64,000 nucleotides of DNA from assembly GCF_029227915.1 (NCBI RefSeq), contig NC_079886.1, positions 20,746,501 through 20,810,500 on the forward strand, in the 5' to 3' direction. This document shows positions 55,201 through 64,000 of this stretch, one piece after another. The number at the start of each line of letters is the position of its first letter. The first letter of the stretch is position 1. Below the pieces are notes generated by a model. It was not told the DNA's origin. It saw only the letters and a program-made list of their open reading frames with translations, and made no database searches. A program made the position numbers and the translations under genes. Source of the DNA: Hydractinia symbiolongicarpus (taxonomy: Eukaryota; Cnidaria; Hydrozoa; Anthoathecata; Hydractiniidae).

Positions 55201-58200
55201 GACAAAGGAAGAACTTGGTTTGTCTGGTGATGTTTTGCGCAGTGCTGCTCAAAAGTCTTTGGGAGGTATAATGAAAGTCTTCTCAAATGATGACAAAATA
55301 AAGAAACATCTGATGTACCTTAACATGAGAAAATTGGCTACCCTCTCGAAAATTCCGAAATCAAAGGTCTTTTTAAATCGTTTGTCAGACATTCTTGTAG
55401 ATGGTATAAATACTACTACAGTAACGCTTGGAATGGTGGTAGGAGAACACTTGATATCAAATGATACTGTTGAAAAAGCTTTAAACGGTTGGCTTGGTAA
55501 TGAAAAATATGTTAAAGGGGTATTTGCAATGAGCATATCAAACATACTGTTGACATTAAATGTCGATTTAAAAACTCTGACTAATTTTACCATTGATGAT
55601 ATCATGACATCCACCATATCAAAAATGGATTCAAACCAGGCTGCATTTTTACCCTTTGCCCCGTCGAAACTAATGTGTAATGAAAGCAAAATGTCTTCAA
55701 CTCTGATGAAAATAAACTCTTGTTTTGAAAGCATCTATATCAAGTTGCTAGACACGAAAATCAGTGGAAAATTTACTCCTGCTGAAGTCAACGCTTTATC
55801 TGGAAGTTCTCACAACGTCAACTTAATGGATTTCTTCAGCTTATCCTCTTCTCTTTCTTCCAGTCTTACAGAAATTCGAAAGAAAGCCCGGACACCTTTA
55901 GTATTGTTAGCTCATGAAAAGGGCATTTCGATAGAAAAATTAATTGATGACAATTTAGTGCTGACGTCAGTATCTATATTTGGATTTAAAGAGAAAGTCT
56001 TACAAAAAGTATTCAGCATTCCTGACAGTGTCATGAACCAAGCATCCACCTATAGTTTACGCATGTTGCATGAACTCGAAAACAGTATTGACAATGTCAA
56101 ACAAGTGTACACAGTACCTTTGATAACCACGTTTGATGTTGTTTCTGGTCGTTTGGAAGGCAAACATGCTAAAAATTACGAACTTCCTAAAGCAATAAAA
56201 CTAATATCAACTAAAACATTGTCTACAATTTCGAAAATTTACAAAAGCTCTTTAGATTCATCGTATATTAGAAGCATAACATTGGTGAAGTTAGCTGAGG
56301 AACTTTTTGGAGTTACCGACATCTTTTTTAAAGATATGGCACTGAACATGGAGCAACTGAAGATGTTGAATGAAACTAAAATAGGAGATGTGGCACATTT
56401 CAAAGTACCTGAAGGTAAAAGATTTGAAGACATACAGCTTTCTAAATTGACAGAATTAATTTTAGACCTACCGTCGTCAGATCTACGAAAAATGTTACTT
56501 CAAACCGTCAAAACCTTAGTAAATAATACAGATGAAGGATTTGGCACTATACGTGATCTTTTTAAAGGCAGCAAATCTGGAGCTGACCTAACAGAATTCA
56601 TTTCCTTAACAATGAAAGCAGTAAATGTAGACAAAAATTCGAAGCCAGATGCATACATGGAAAAGTTACTATCATTTAACTTGACTCGGTTACCCATGAA
56701 AGTTATGAATGAGAGATTTATGACGGCGATCGCACACATAATGTTGCGTAAGTTAATTTTTGGTTCCCATTTTTTTTAATTTAAAACAATAGCAACCTAT
56801 GTTACGAAGTATTTTTTCCAGGTGTCGTTTGAACTTTTGATATTTCATTTATTAATAAATAATTTTAACTTTTAGCCAAAAACTGTCTTCTGAGTGCTTG
56901 TAACAATAGATGGGAACCTCAATGCGCAGCCGACAAGAAAACGTATGTCAACAAATGTCATCTGCAAAAAGAAATTTGCATGCAAAACAAGACCATGCAA
57001 GTTGGAGGAAATTGCTTAGGTAAAATAAAACGTAATATTCAAGTTTATGTGAGAAAGTCAAAATCATTTTTTTGCTTTGCTAAAGCACTAAGAAGCAAGT
57101 GTATGATCACGTAGATATCAAATTCCAAAGAAAAAAAGAAAATATTCTGTAAAGTTTGAAATTCCTTATTATTTGCCTTTCTCTTACAGAAGGATTTCCA
57201 AACTCGTTTTTTGTCATGCCGTTAGACAGTGTCATACCACAACAATACAAGAAGGATATTGATACAAAGACTTTATTTCAAGTTGCAACAATTGTGGGAG
57301 TTTCCACCGAAAGATTGATAAATCATTACCATATTGAAGGAGAACTGCTTGCTTATCTTAGCACAACATCATTAAATGACGTGGCTCAATGCTTCACTTT
57401 GCTTCGATTCAGTCAGTCGTTGAAGCATATGTTCGACGAAGTTCTAAAGAATGATGCATATCCAACAGAAAGAATTTACGCAAGGATGACTGTGTTTCAT
57501 GTCTTGGGATTCACATCTGTCAACAAATATTTACCACCTGCAAACAGTAGCGCATATTTCAAGCTGCATAAATTTTGCACTCTTTTACCAAATCTATATG
57601 AACGTGCATACGACCCATATCTTCTTAGTGCAGTGGCAAAATCACATGGAAATACATCGTTGGAAGATTATAGAAAGTTTTTGAAAGCTTTTAATATCGA
57701 AAAGTCAATGAAAGGAGCTGCCCTTGCTTATTTTAAAAACGATGCAATGAACAGATTATATTTCGCTTCCGTAATAAAGAACCAAACAATACAATTTTAC
57801 AATGGTATAAATCTTACCTTAGTCGGCGAGAAGTTAAGACTTACTAAGCAGGACTTGCTTTGCTTGACATTGACGCAAATGACTGCAAAGTATGCACTTG
57901 TGGAACATACGTTAGTCTTCTACTTGTACTTGAGTGGTGGTATATCAATAAACTTCTACACTGTTGCTGCAAATGTTCGTCTAATGGAGCTAAATAGCAC
58001 ATTTAAAGGATCCATTCTTTTCGATATGCCTTTGTCTAGTTTATTTACAAAAATTCAGAAATTCGGCGATAAAGCTGTAACAACAGGCTATACTCCAGCA
58101 GTTCTTGCAGCTCATCCTGTTGGTATCATAGGGCTCAAAAACATAATGGAATTGAACTTGATGGATCTTTCTACGCGCTCGACAAGTATGAGTGAGAAGT

Positions 58201-61200
58201 TTATTGTGTCCTGGTTCATGATTAGTGAAAAAGATGTCCAGCGTATGAAGACGCAGTCATTAGGTCACCTTCTAAAGTCTGAGGCGCCGTACAAATCATT
58301 TTCCATGAATGCTCTTCAACACCTTTCGCTGTATGAGATATCATCGCGTGCATTCAAATCTCATGATGATGTTACGAAAGGTTTTGTTAAAGGATTGTTT
58401 GTAGTGTTTAAATATGTAGAGTTCCAATGGATGCCGCCTATTTATGCAATGTCAGACTCCGATGTCAATTCGATGACTGTTTTGAAATTGCTTGACAAAT
58501 ATCTTGGACTTAAATCAGAACTTGCAAAAAATATTTTTGCGAGATCTACTTATGATTTGTTCAACTTATATACACCAAATGAATTGATCAGCAAAGGTTC
58601 CATCAATAAGTCATGGACTATCAGTAAAATTAATGATACCATCAAAACTACGCCCAGTAAGTAAAGAATATATTCTATTTATCTCATCAATTTTGTCTTT
58701 CTTTAGTTTTCTAAAGTTGTGTTGTATTATCATTCTTTGATGCAATAATTAGAAATGGAAAACCTCTAAAAAATTTTTTTTAGGGCGGCTGCTTGTTTTT
58801 TGAATAAACGCCTCTCTTTGTAATTTAATGCCGTAGTTTGTAAAAAAACCGGCTTATTTTGTAATAAAAATTCCGATATGTTTTGTAATGAAAAACCTGA
58901 ACCGATTTGTAACAAAACAGCTGAGTTTAAAAGAGCTATTTAATGCGTGTCCTTGTGAAATCAAATGTTTTGGTGACTTTGGTGTTGAAATTCATGATTA
59001 TGTTCTGATGATTCTGGTGTTGGAACCGATGTTTCTGTTAAATGTCCTGCTAAAATCGAATGCTAACACATGATCTTTCTTCGGCTTCACAAAAGAGACT
59101 TTTATGTGCCTGGCGCAGCTTCCTGCAGGACGTACAAGCGCTTACAGCTGACCAGTCAAAATATGTCCTTGTTGTTGACATAGCATCGTTGCAAAATTCG
59201 ATATTCAACTGTCCTAATGAATAAAAAGAAGTAAAAATCATTAAAAAATAGGCTATATCAGTTTAATAGAGCTAGTATTATTTTTTGGTAAATGAATTAC
59301 TGACTTATGTATATTTTCAAAACAAAAAATATATACGCGATTTTCTCAATTTTGCGTCCAAAGTGGCAAACAATTAATATTGTAATATTGTTTCACTATC
59401 ACACAGAAGTGCACGATCAAGTAACATGCCAGAATTAACAAAGTGTATAACCAGACACATTAAATTTATCATCACAATCATATACCAAAAAATATGTAGG
59501 ACGTTGATCAGAATTACGAATTCCAGCATTAGGATTGCAAATTGATCAATTTCAACAGAAGAATCACCACAACGTTTCATCTCACTGGGCCATTCATAAA
59601 AATTAGTTAATCAAAAGAATCAACAAAAAAATTTCATCTAATCATGAACCAAAAATGTAGCTTTGTTGTAAAATGAACCACTTATAACAAAATTCAGGAA
59701 TATTGAAAAATGAGCCGATTTTATTACAAAATGCAACACAGCACTTGTTGTTGAAACTAGTTTTGAAACAAATTGAACCTGTCATCATTTCTTGTTTTTG
59801 AGTTACAATTTTTTAACTAATCAATGCTCTTTATATTTAGAAACGTGTCAAGCAAAAATGTGTTTAAAAGAATGGAAACCAGTTTGTGGTACTAACAGTC
59901 GAACGTATTGGAACAAGCAATACCTAACAAATCATAATTGCGAGAAGGACGAAAAAGTGACCGTTCGACATAACGATATATGTTATGGTACTAATACCTT
60001 TACTTAATGTTCTTTTATTGGACAAGATTTTTTGTTAGTAGAACTGCTTAAAGCCACAACTGGATGTTATTTTTGTTTTGTTTTAGATAAATTTGGGGCA
60101 AACTTCTTCAAACCTTTGGATTCTGCTTTATCAAATGAACAAAAGGCAACCGTTGATACCAAAACCATACTTCAAATCGCTCATATGATTGGGGTCTCGC
60201 CACAACATATAGTCAAGCAGTACAGCATTAACTCCAGTTTGCTTTATTATTTGAACGAAACATCTCTAAATGATGTCGCAAAGTGTTTTACGTTATCGCG
60301 AAGTATTCAGTCCATCAAATCCATGTTTGATGCCATATTAAAGGCAGAAATATCTCCCATGGACCGAATCCGAAAACGAATCATGGAATTTCAGGATTTC
60401 GAATTTACCTTAGTGGATAACTATTTACCGCCTAGCAATCATAGTGTGTATTCATCTCTGCATAAATTTTGCACTCTTTTACCAAATCTCTATGAACGTG
60501 CATACGACCCATATCTTCTTAGTGCAATTGCAAAATCTCATGGAAATACATCGTTGGAAGATTATAAAAAGTTCTTGAAAGCTTTCAATATTGAAAAGTC
60601 AATGAAAAATGGCATTTTAGCGTATTTCGAAAAAGATACTATAAACTTAACAAAATCGAAAGAAATGGTGAACGAAAGCATAATAAAATTTTACACCAAC
60701 ATCAACGTTACCATGGTTGCGAGAAAGCTAAGCTTAAACGAGCAAGATGTTAAGAAGCTAACCTTAGTTGAGATGACCGCCAGGTATGAGAATGTGTCAG
60801 CCGCTTTGGTGTACTACCTTTACCTGAGTGGAGGCGTATCAACCCAAATTTACAAAGTAGCTGAAAAAATGTCTCTTGGGGAATTATTCCACGCTTTTGG
60901 CAACTCATCATTGGTTAATATGTCGTTAGGTCACACGTTCCTGCAGATAGCTAAGTCTGGAAATTATATAAGCATGCTAGGTAGTCATCCACTCGTTTCT
61001 GTAGCTGCAATGAACGGAGTAATAGGAGTTCAAAACATATCAACCTACACTCTCATGCAAATGTCAACCACAGCATCTAAATTACCAGAGAAGTTCTTCC
61101 TGGCTTGGTTTAACATTAATGAAATGGCGGCAACTCAAATGAGAAGTAAAATCTCAAAAATATTTAAATTGTACTACAATGGTACATCACCAATTGACCT

Positions 61201-64000
61201 TCAACACCTAAGTCTTTATCAACTTTCATCCAGAGATATTGTTGGTCAGGATGCTGTCAAGAAGGAATACATGAAAGGATTGCATTGGATCTACAAGCAC
61301 GTAGAGTTTGGGCATGTCAGGAGTATGTATGGAATGACAGATGCAGATGTTCAAGCACTACCCGTCATAAAACTTCTGGAGAAATATCAAGGACTGGATA
61401 AAGAAAGTGCGAAGAAGTTATTTTCTATGAATGCGTTTTCTATTTTAAACACATTTTCACCGATACAAATGCTAATGTCGAGTACCATTCAAGCGAACTG
61501 GACCTTCAGTCGTATTAACAAAACGCTTCAAGAGAAATATGGAGAATTAAGTGAGTAGCCATTACTGTTTGTCTTTGCTATTTTACATTGTACGACCTTC
61601 TTCCTTTGTTAATTTTTCGTCTTTTGTTTTTAGGATCGAAAACATTCCTTAACATTCAAATGCTCTCCATCCCACATTTCTGTGACGTTGATGCCGAAGA
61701 CAGTAAAGATATGTCCTTTCATGATCTTAGCATGAAATGTGTTGGATTATCCTTGACAAAGGAAGAACTTGGTTTGTCTGGTGATGTTTTGCGCAGTGCT
61801 GCTCAAAAGTCTTTGGGAGGTATAATGAAAGTCTTCTCAAATGATGACAAAATAAAGAAACATCTGATGTACCTTAACATGAGAAAATTGGCTACCCTCT
61901 CGAAAATTCCGAAATCAAAGGTCTTTTTAAATCGTTTGTCAGACATTCTTGTAGATGGTATAAATACTACTACAGTAACGCTTGGAATGGTGGTAGGAGA
62001 ACACTTGATATCAAATGATACTGTTGAAAAAGCTTTAAACGGTTGGCTTGGTAATGAAAAATATGTTAAAGGGGTATTTGCAATGAGCATATCAAACATA
62101 CTGTTGACATTAAATGTCGATTTAAAAACTCTGACTAATTTTACCATTGATGATATCATGACATCCACCATATCAAAAATGGATTCAAACCAGGCTGCAT
62201 TTTTACCCTTTGCCCCGTCGAAACTAATGTGTAATGAAAGCAAAATGTCTTCAACTCTGATGAAAATAAACTCTTGTTTTGAAAGCATCTATATCAAGTT
62301 GCTAGACACGAAAATCAGTGGAAAATTTACTCCTGCTGAAGTCAACGCTTTATCTGGAAGTTCTCACAACGTCAACTTAATGGATTTCTTCAGCTTATCC
62401 TCTTCTCTTTCTTCCAGTCTTACAGAAATTCGAAAGAAAGCCCGGACACCTTTAGTATTGTTAGCTCATGAAAAGGGCATTTCGATAGAAAAATTAATTG
62501 ATGACAATTTAGTGCTGACGTCAGTATCTATATTTGGATTTAAAGAGAAAGTCTTACAAAAAGTATTCAGCATTCCTGACAGTGTCATGAACCAAGCATC
62601 CACCTATAGTTTACGCATGTTGCATGAACTCGAAAACAGTATTGACAATGTCAAACAAGTGTACACAGTACCTTTGATAACCACGTTTGATGTTGTTTCT
62701 GGTCGTTTGGAAGGCAAACATGCTAAAAATTACGAACTTCCTGAAGCAATAAAACTAATATCAAATAAAACATTGTCCACAATTTCGAAAATTTACAAAA
62801 GCACAGATTCATCGTATATTAGAAGCATAACATTGGTGAAGTTAGCTGAGGAACTTTTTGGAGTTACCGACATCTTTTTTAAAGATATGGCACTGAACAT
62901 GGAGCAACTGAAGATGTTGAATGAAACTAAAATAGGAGATGTGGCACATTTCAAAGTACCTGAAGGTAAAAGATTTGAAGACATACAGCTTTCTAAATTG
63001 ACAGAATTAATTTTAGACCTACCGTCGTCAGATCTACGAAAAATGTTACTTCAAACCGTCAAAACCTTAGTAAATAATACAGATGAAGAATTTGGCACTA
63101 TACGTGATCTTTTTAAAGGCAGCAAATCTGGAGCTGACCTAACAGAATTCATTTCCTTAACAATGAAAGCAGTAAATGTAGACAAAAATTCGAAGCCAGA
63201 TGCATACATGGAAAAGTTACTATCATTTAACTTGACTCGGTTACCCATGAAAGTTATGAATGAGAGATTTATGACGGCGATCGCACACATAATGTTGCGT
63301 AAGTTAATTTTTGGTTCCCATTTTTTTTAATTTAAAACAATAGCAACCTATGTTACTAAGTATTTTTTCCAGGTGTCTTTTGAACTTTTGATATTTCATT
63401 TATTAATAAATAATTTTAACTTTTAGCCAAAAACTGTCTTCTGAGTGCTTGTAACAATAGATGGGAACCTCAATGCGCAGCAGACAAGAAAACTTATGTC
63501 AACAAATGCCATCTGCAAAAAGAAATTTGCATGCAAAACAAGACCATGCAAGTTGGAGGAGATTGCTTAGGTAAAATAATACGTAATATTTAAGTTTATG
63601 TGAGAAAGTCAAAATCATTTTTTTTGCTTTGCTAAAGCACTAAGAAGCAAGTGTATGATCGCGTAGATATCAAATTCCAAAAAAAAAAAGAAAATATTCT
63701 GTAAAGTTTGAAATTCCTTATTATTTGCCTTTCTCTTACAGAAGGATTTCCAAACTCGTTTTTTGTCATGCCGTTAGACAGTGTCATACCACAACAATAC
63801 AAGAAGGATATTGATACAAAGACTTTATTTCAAGTTGCAACAATTGTGGGAGTTTCCACCGAAAGATTGATAAATCATTACCATATTGAAGGAGAACTGC
63901 TTGCTTATCTTAGCACAACATCATTAAATGACGTGGCTCAATGCTTCACTTTGCTTCGATTCAGTCAGTCGTTGAAGCATATGTTCGACGAAGTTCTAAA
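46213..64000 (+). CDS. Giant secreted Kazal / helical-module protein (partial)
   Basis: Exons: 46213-46282 (signal peptide), 53287-53433 (K1), 53533-54996 (R1), 55080-56747 (R2), 56876-57019 (K2), 57190-58656 (R3), 59841-59987 (K1'), 60087-61550 (R1'), 61634-63298 (R2'), 63427-63570 (K2'), 63742 onward (R3', cut by the window). Every junction is phase 1 with GT-AG ends, so the modules join in one frame. The product would start with a signal peptide, contain Kazal-type protease-inhibitor domains, and carry long helical modules rich in N-glycosylation sequons. It is therefore probably extracellular. The R modules match no family I recognise; a mesothelin/stereocilin-type superhelix is one thought, unproven. 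The K1-R1-R2-K2-R3 block is tandemly duplicated (period about 6.55 kb). Joining of the signal exon across 7 kb is inferred from strand and phase. Confidence 0.75.
46711..48837 (+). mobile_element. Helitron-like element 1 (candidate)
   Basis: Starts with TCTATATATTAATACGCC after an A, followed by TGTGTGTATGTG. Its proposed 3' end is GTGGATTATTTCAAGGGACT, then TCGGCTAG. The 5' TC and 3' CTAG fit Helitron rules, but no Rep/helicase frame is seen and the hairpin is weak. Confidence 0.4.
49060..49410. repeat. Tandem duplication of about 180 bp
   Basis: Two copies share AAAAAGCATA, AAGTGAAGAAGTAGAAAAGT, GAAGTAAAGTAAA-like and CACCAAAAAA segments. The repeat lies inside Helitron-like element 2. Confidence 0.6.
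49690..50200. repeat. About 127-bp satellite, nearly four units
   Basis: GTATGCTGAACATAATGGTG or a variant recurs near 49741, 49867, 49995 and 50123, a period of 126-128 bases. Each is followed by TGTCATTTTAGG-CAAAATTG and CCAAAAATTAAA. The repeat lies inside Helitron-like element 2. Confidence 0.85.
52134..52858 (+). mobile_element. Helitron-like element 3 (non-autonomous)
   Basis: Begins TCTATATAATAATACGCC directly after the CTAG end of element 2 and ends GTGGATTTTTCTACGGGCTT, then TATCGGCTAG, followed by T. At 725 bp it is the clearest unit of the chain. Inside, a block of about 145 bases is duplicated (CAACCGTTTGTCAAAAGTAC / TAACCGTTCGTCAATAGCAC, each with ATACATTTTCkTGATCAGTG). Confidence 0.55.
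53287..53433 (+). CDS. K1: Kazal-like exon with one cysteine missing
   Basis: Forty-nine codons, phase 1 to 1. The core EWKPVCGTNSRTYWN is the typical Kazal inhibitory-loop and TYxN region. Only five cysteines are present. The position that is Cys in TYxNxC is Tyr (NKQYL), whereas the sister exon K2 keeps it (NKCHL). In the usual C2-C4 pairing this leaves one cysteine without its partner. Confidence 0.85.
53533..54996 (+). CDS. R1: helical module, 488 codons
   Basis: A single exon, phase 1 to 1. It begins FGANFFKPLDSALSNEQKAT and continues with a predicted run of helices. The motif hydrophobic-(S/T)-L-x-x-(L/M) recurs: SLNDVA, LTLVEM, MSLGEL, YTLMQM, LSLYQL. There are many N-x-S/T sequons and almost no cysteine. 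R1 is paralogous to R3 (DSA/DSV start, SLNDVAxCFTL, LLPNLYERAYDPYLL) but not obviously to R2. No known domain recognised. Confidence 0.85.
55080..56747 (+). CDS. R2: helical module, 556 codons
   Basis: A single exon, phase 1 to 1. The sequence is rich in short hydrophobic-T/S-L helical starts (FTIDDI, ISIEKL, YSLRML, ITLVKLAEELFGVTD, IQLSKLTELI) at intervals of roughly 40-45 residues. A few cysteines lie near the start (HFCDV, MKCVG) and the middle (LMCNES, NSCFES). It may share the fold of R1/R3, but sequence similarity is too weak for me to claim. Minus-strand ORFs inside are shadows. Confidence 0.85.
56876..57019 (+). CDS. K2: Kazal-like exon, six cysteines
   Basis: Forty-eight codons, phase 1 to 1. 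C-LLSA-C-NNRWEPQ-C-AADKKTYVNK-C-HLQKEI-C then C after MQNKTMQVGGN. This is a full six-cysteine Kazal spacing with TYVNKC intact. The P1 loop (WEPQCAADK) differs from the canonical PVCG. Confidence 0.88.
57190..58656 (+). CDS. R3: helical module, 489 codons
   Basis: Paralogue of R1, phase 1 to 1, beginning FPNSFFVMPLDSVIPQQYKK. Shares TSLNDVAQCFTL, KFCTLLPNLYERAYDPYLLS, NTSLEDYRKFLKAFNIEKSM, FYLYLSGG, ALQHLSLYEISSR and LKLLDKYLGL with R1. Elsewhere it has diverged markedly. Confidence 0.85.
58657..59840. other. Intron between the two module blocks, with a foldback insertion
   Basis: 1184 bases. Left and right parts resemble each other in opposite orientation. For example, GTTGAAATTCATGATTATGT at left matches, in reverse complement, the segment around 59530-59560. 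TTTTGTAATAAAA(T) plus (C)CGGCT occurs on both arms. It is probably a foldback or MITE-like insertion at about 58770-59790. No exon supported. Confidence 0.45.
59841..59987 (+). CDS. K1': second Kazal-like exon
   Basis: Near copy of K1. The few changes include the first codon completion and KKNEK to EKDEK. The same cysteine is missing, so its loss predates the duplication. Confidence 0.85.
60087..61550 (+). CDS. R1': second helical module
   Basis: Same length and borders as R1 shifted by 6554 bases. Differences cluster in the first 700 bases (for example MEFQDFEFTLVDNYLPPSNH); the remainder looks identical. Confidence 0.85.
61634..63298 (+). CDS. R2': second helical module
   Basis: Copy of R2, one codon shorter (KSSLDSS to KSTDSS). 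Other visible protein changes are K to E in ELPKAIK, T to N in ISTKT, and G to E in TDEGFG. Confidence 0.85.
63427..63570 (+). CDS. K2': second K2 Kazal exon
   Basis: Copy of K2 with six cysteines. The visible change near the end is GGN to GGD. Confidence 0.85.
63742..64000 (+). CDS. R3': start of a second R3 module (cut by the window end)
   Basis: The first 259 bases of the exon appear identical to R3 at 57190-57448. The exon, and perhaps further blocks, continue beyond the window. Confidence 0.85.

Larger units (their letters stand above)
53287..64000 (+). repeat. 6.55-kb tandem segmental duplication
   Basis: Unit 1 runs from 53287 to about 59840 and unit 2 from 59841 to beyond the window. 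Exon offsets are 6554 bases in K1-R2, 6551 at K2 and 6552 at R3. Similarity to the left of K1 and K1' is not evident, so the left border of the unit coincides with, or lies just before, the Kazal exon. Confidence 0.93.

Noticed and set aside
55249-55734. 161-aa minus-strand ORF, also at 61803-62288
   Set aside because: Exact shadow of the R2/R2' exon on the opposite strand.
59050-59241. Minus-strand ORF with CTSCRKLRQAHKSLFC
   Set aside because: Looks superficially like a zinc-binding fragment but is short and lies in the foldback insertion; no adjoining exon found.

Overview
This is a eukaryotic, metazoan nuclear window. It is AT-rich, and its genes are split by GT-AG introns and separated by many transposon relics. 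The gene content (canopy, COP9 subunit 4, DBF4, ATP synthase subunit c, a TEX14-like pseudokinase, and a secreted Kazal protein built from repeated modules), the short compact genes and the Penelope, Harbinger and Helitron-like debris suggest an invertebrate, most likely a cnidarian. The species is an inference. Exon models were built by hand from splice sites, intron phase and remembered protein families; no search was run.

Layout. 1-354 (-): N-terminal fragment of a type II Golgi glycosyltransferase, probably FUT8-like. 2286-4828 (-): canopy/CNPY2-like ER protein with a KDEL tail, 6 exons. 5522-6990: decayed Penelope-like element (RT plus GIY-YIG). 7304-7642: tRNA-derived SINE, second copy at 34293-34589. 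8764-10279: Harbinger-type MITE with TTA target duplication and an internal satellite. 12498-17404 (+): COP9 signalosome subunit 4, 10 exons, 411 aa. 18466-20436 (+): CAMK-group kinase, 3 exons, 326 aa. 21526-30381 (-): DBF4, 14 exons, 1331 aa. 32834-37278 (+): mitochondrial ATP synthase subunit c, 4 exons, 121 aa, with intron 1 full of mobile-element remains. 38838-41817 (-): TEX14-like ankyrin/pseudokinase, 7 exons. 46213 to the window end (+): a very large secreted modular gene.

The last gene is the most unusual part. A signal-peptide exon (46213-46282) is followed by a 7-kb intron holding a head-to-tail chain of Helitron-like elements. Then come alternating Kazal exons (K1, K2) and long single-exon alpha-helical modules of about 490-560 aa (R1, R2, R3). 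Every intron is phase 1. The block K1-R1-R2-K2-R3 is duplicated in tandem with a period of about 6.55 kb. A 1.9-kb stretch looks identical between copies, intron included, and the second copy runs off the window. The R modules match no family I recognise.

The housekeeping genes share no obvious pathway. CSN4 (protein degradation) and DBF4 (replication origin firing through CDC7) both relate to the cell cycle, but linkage here looks incidental.
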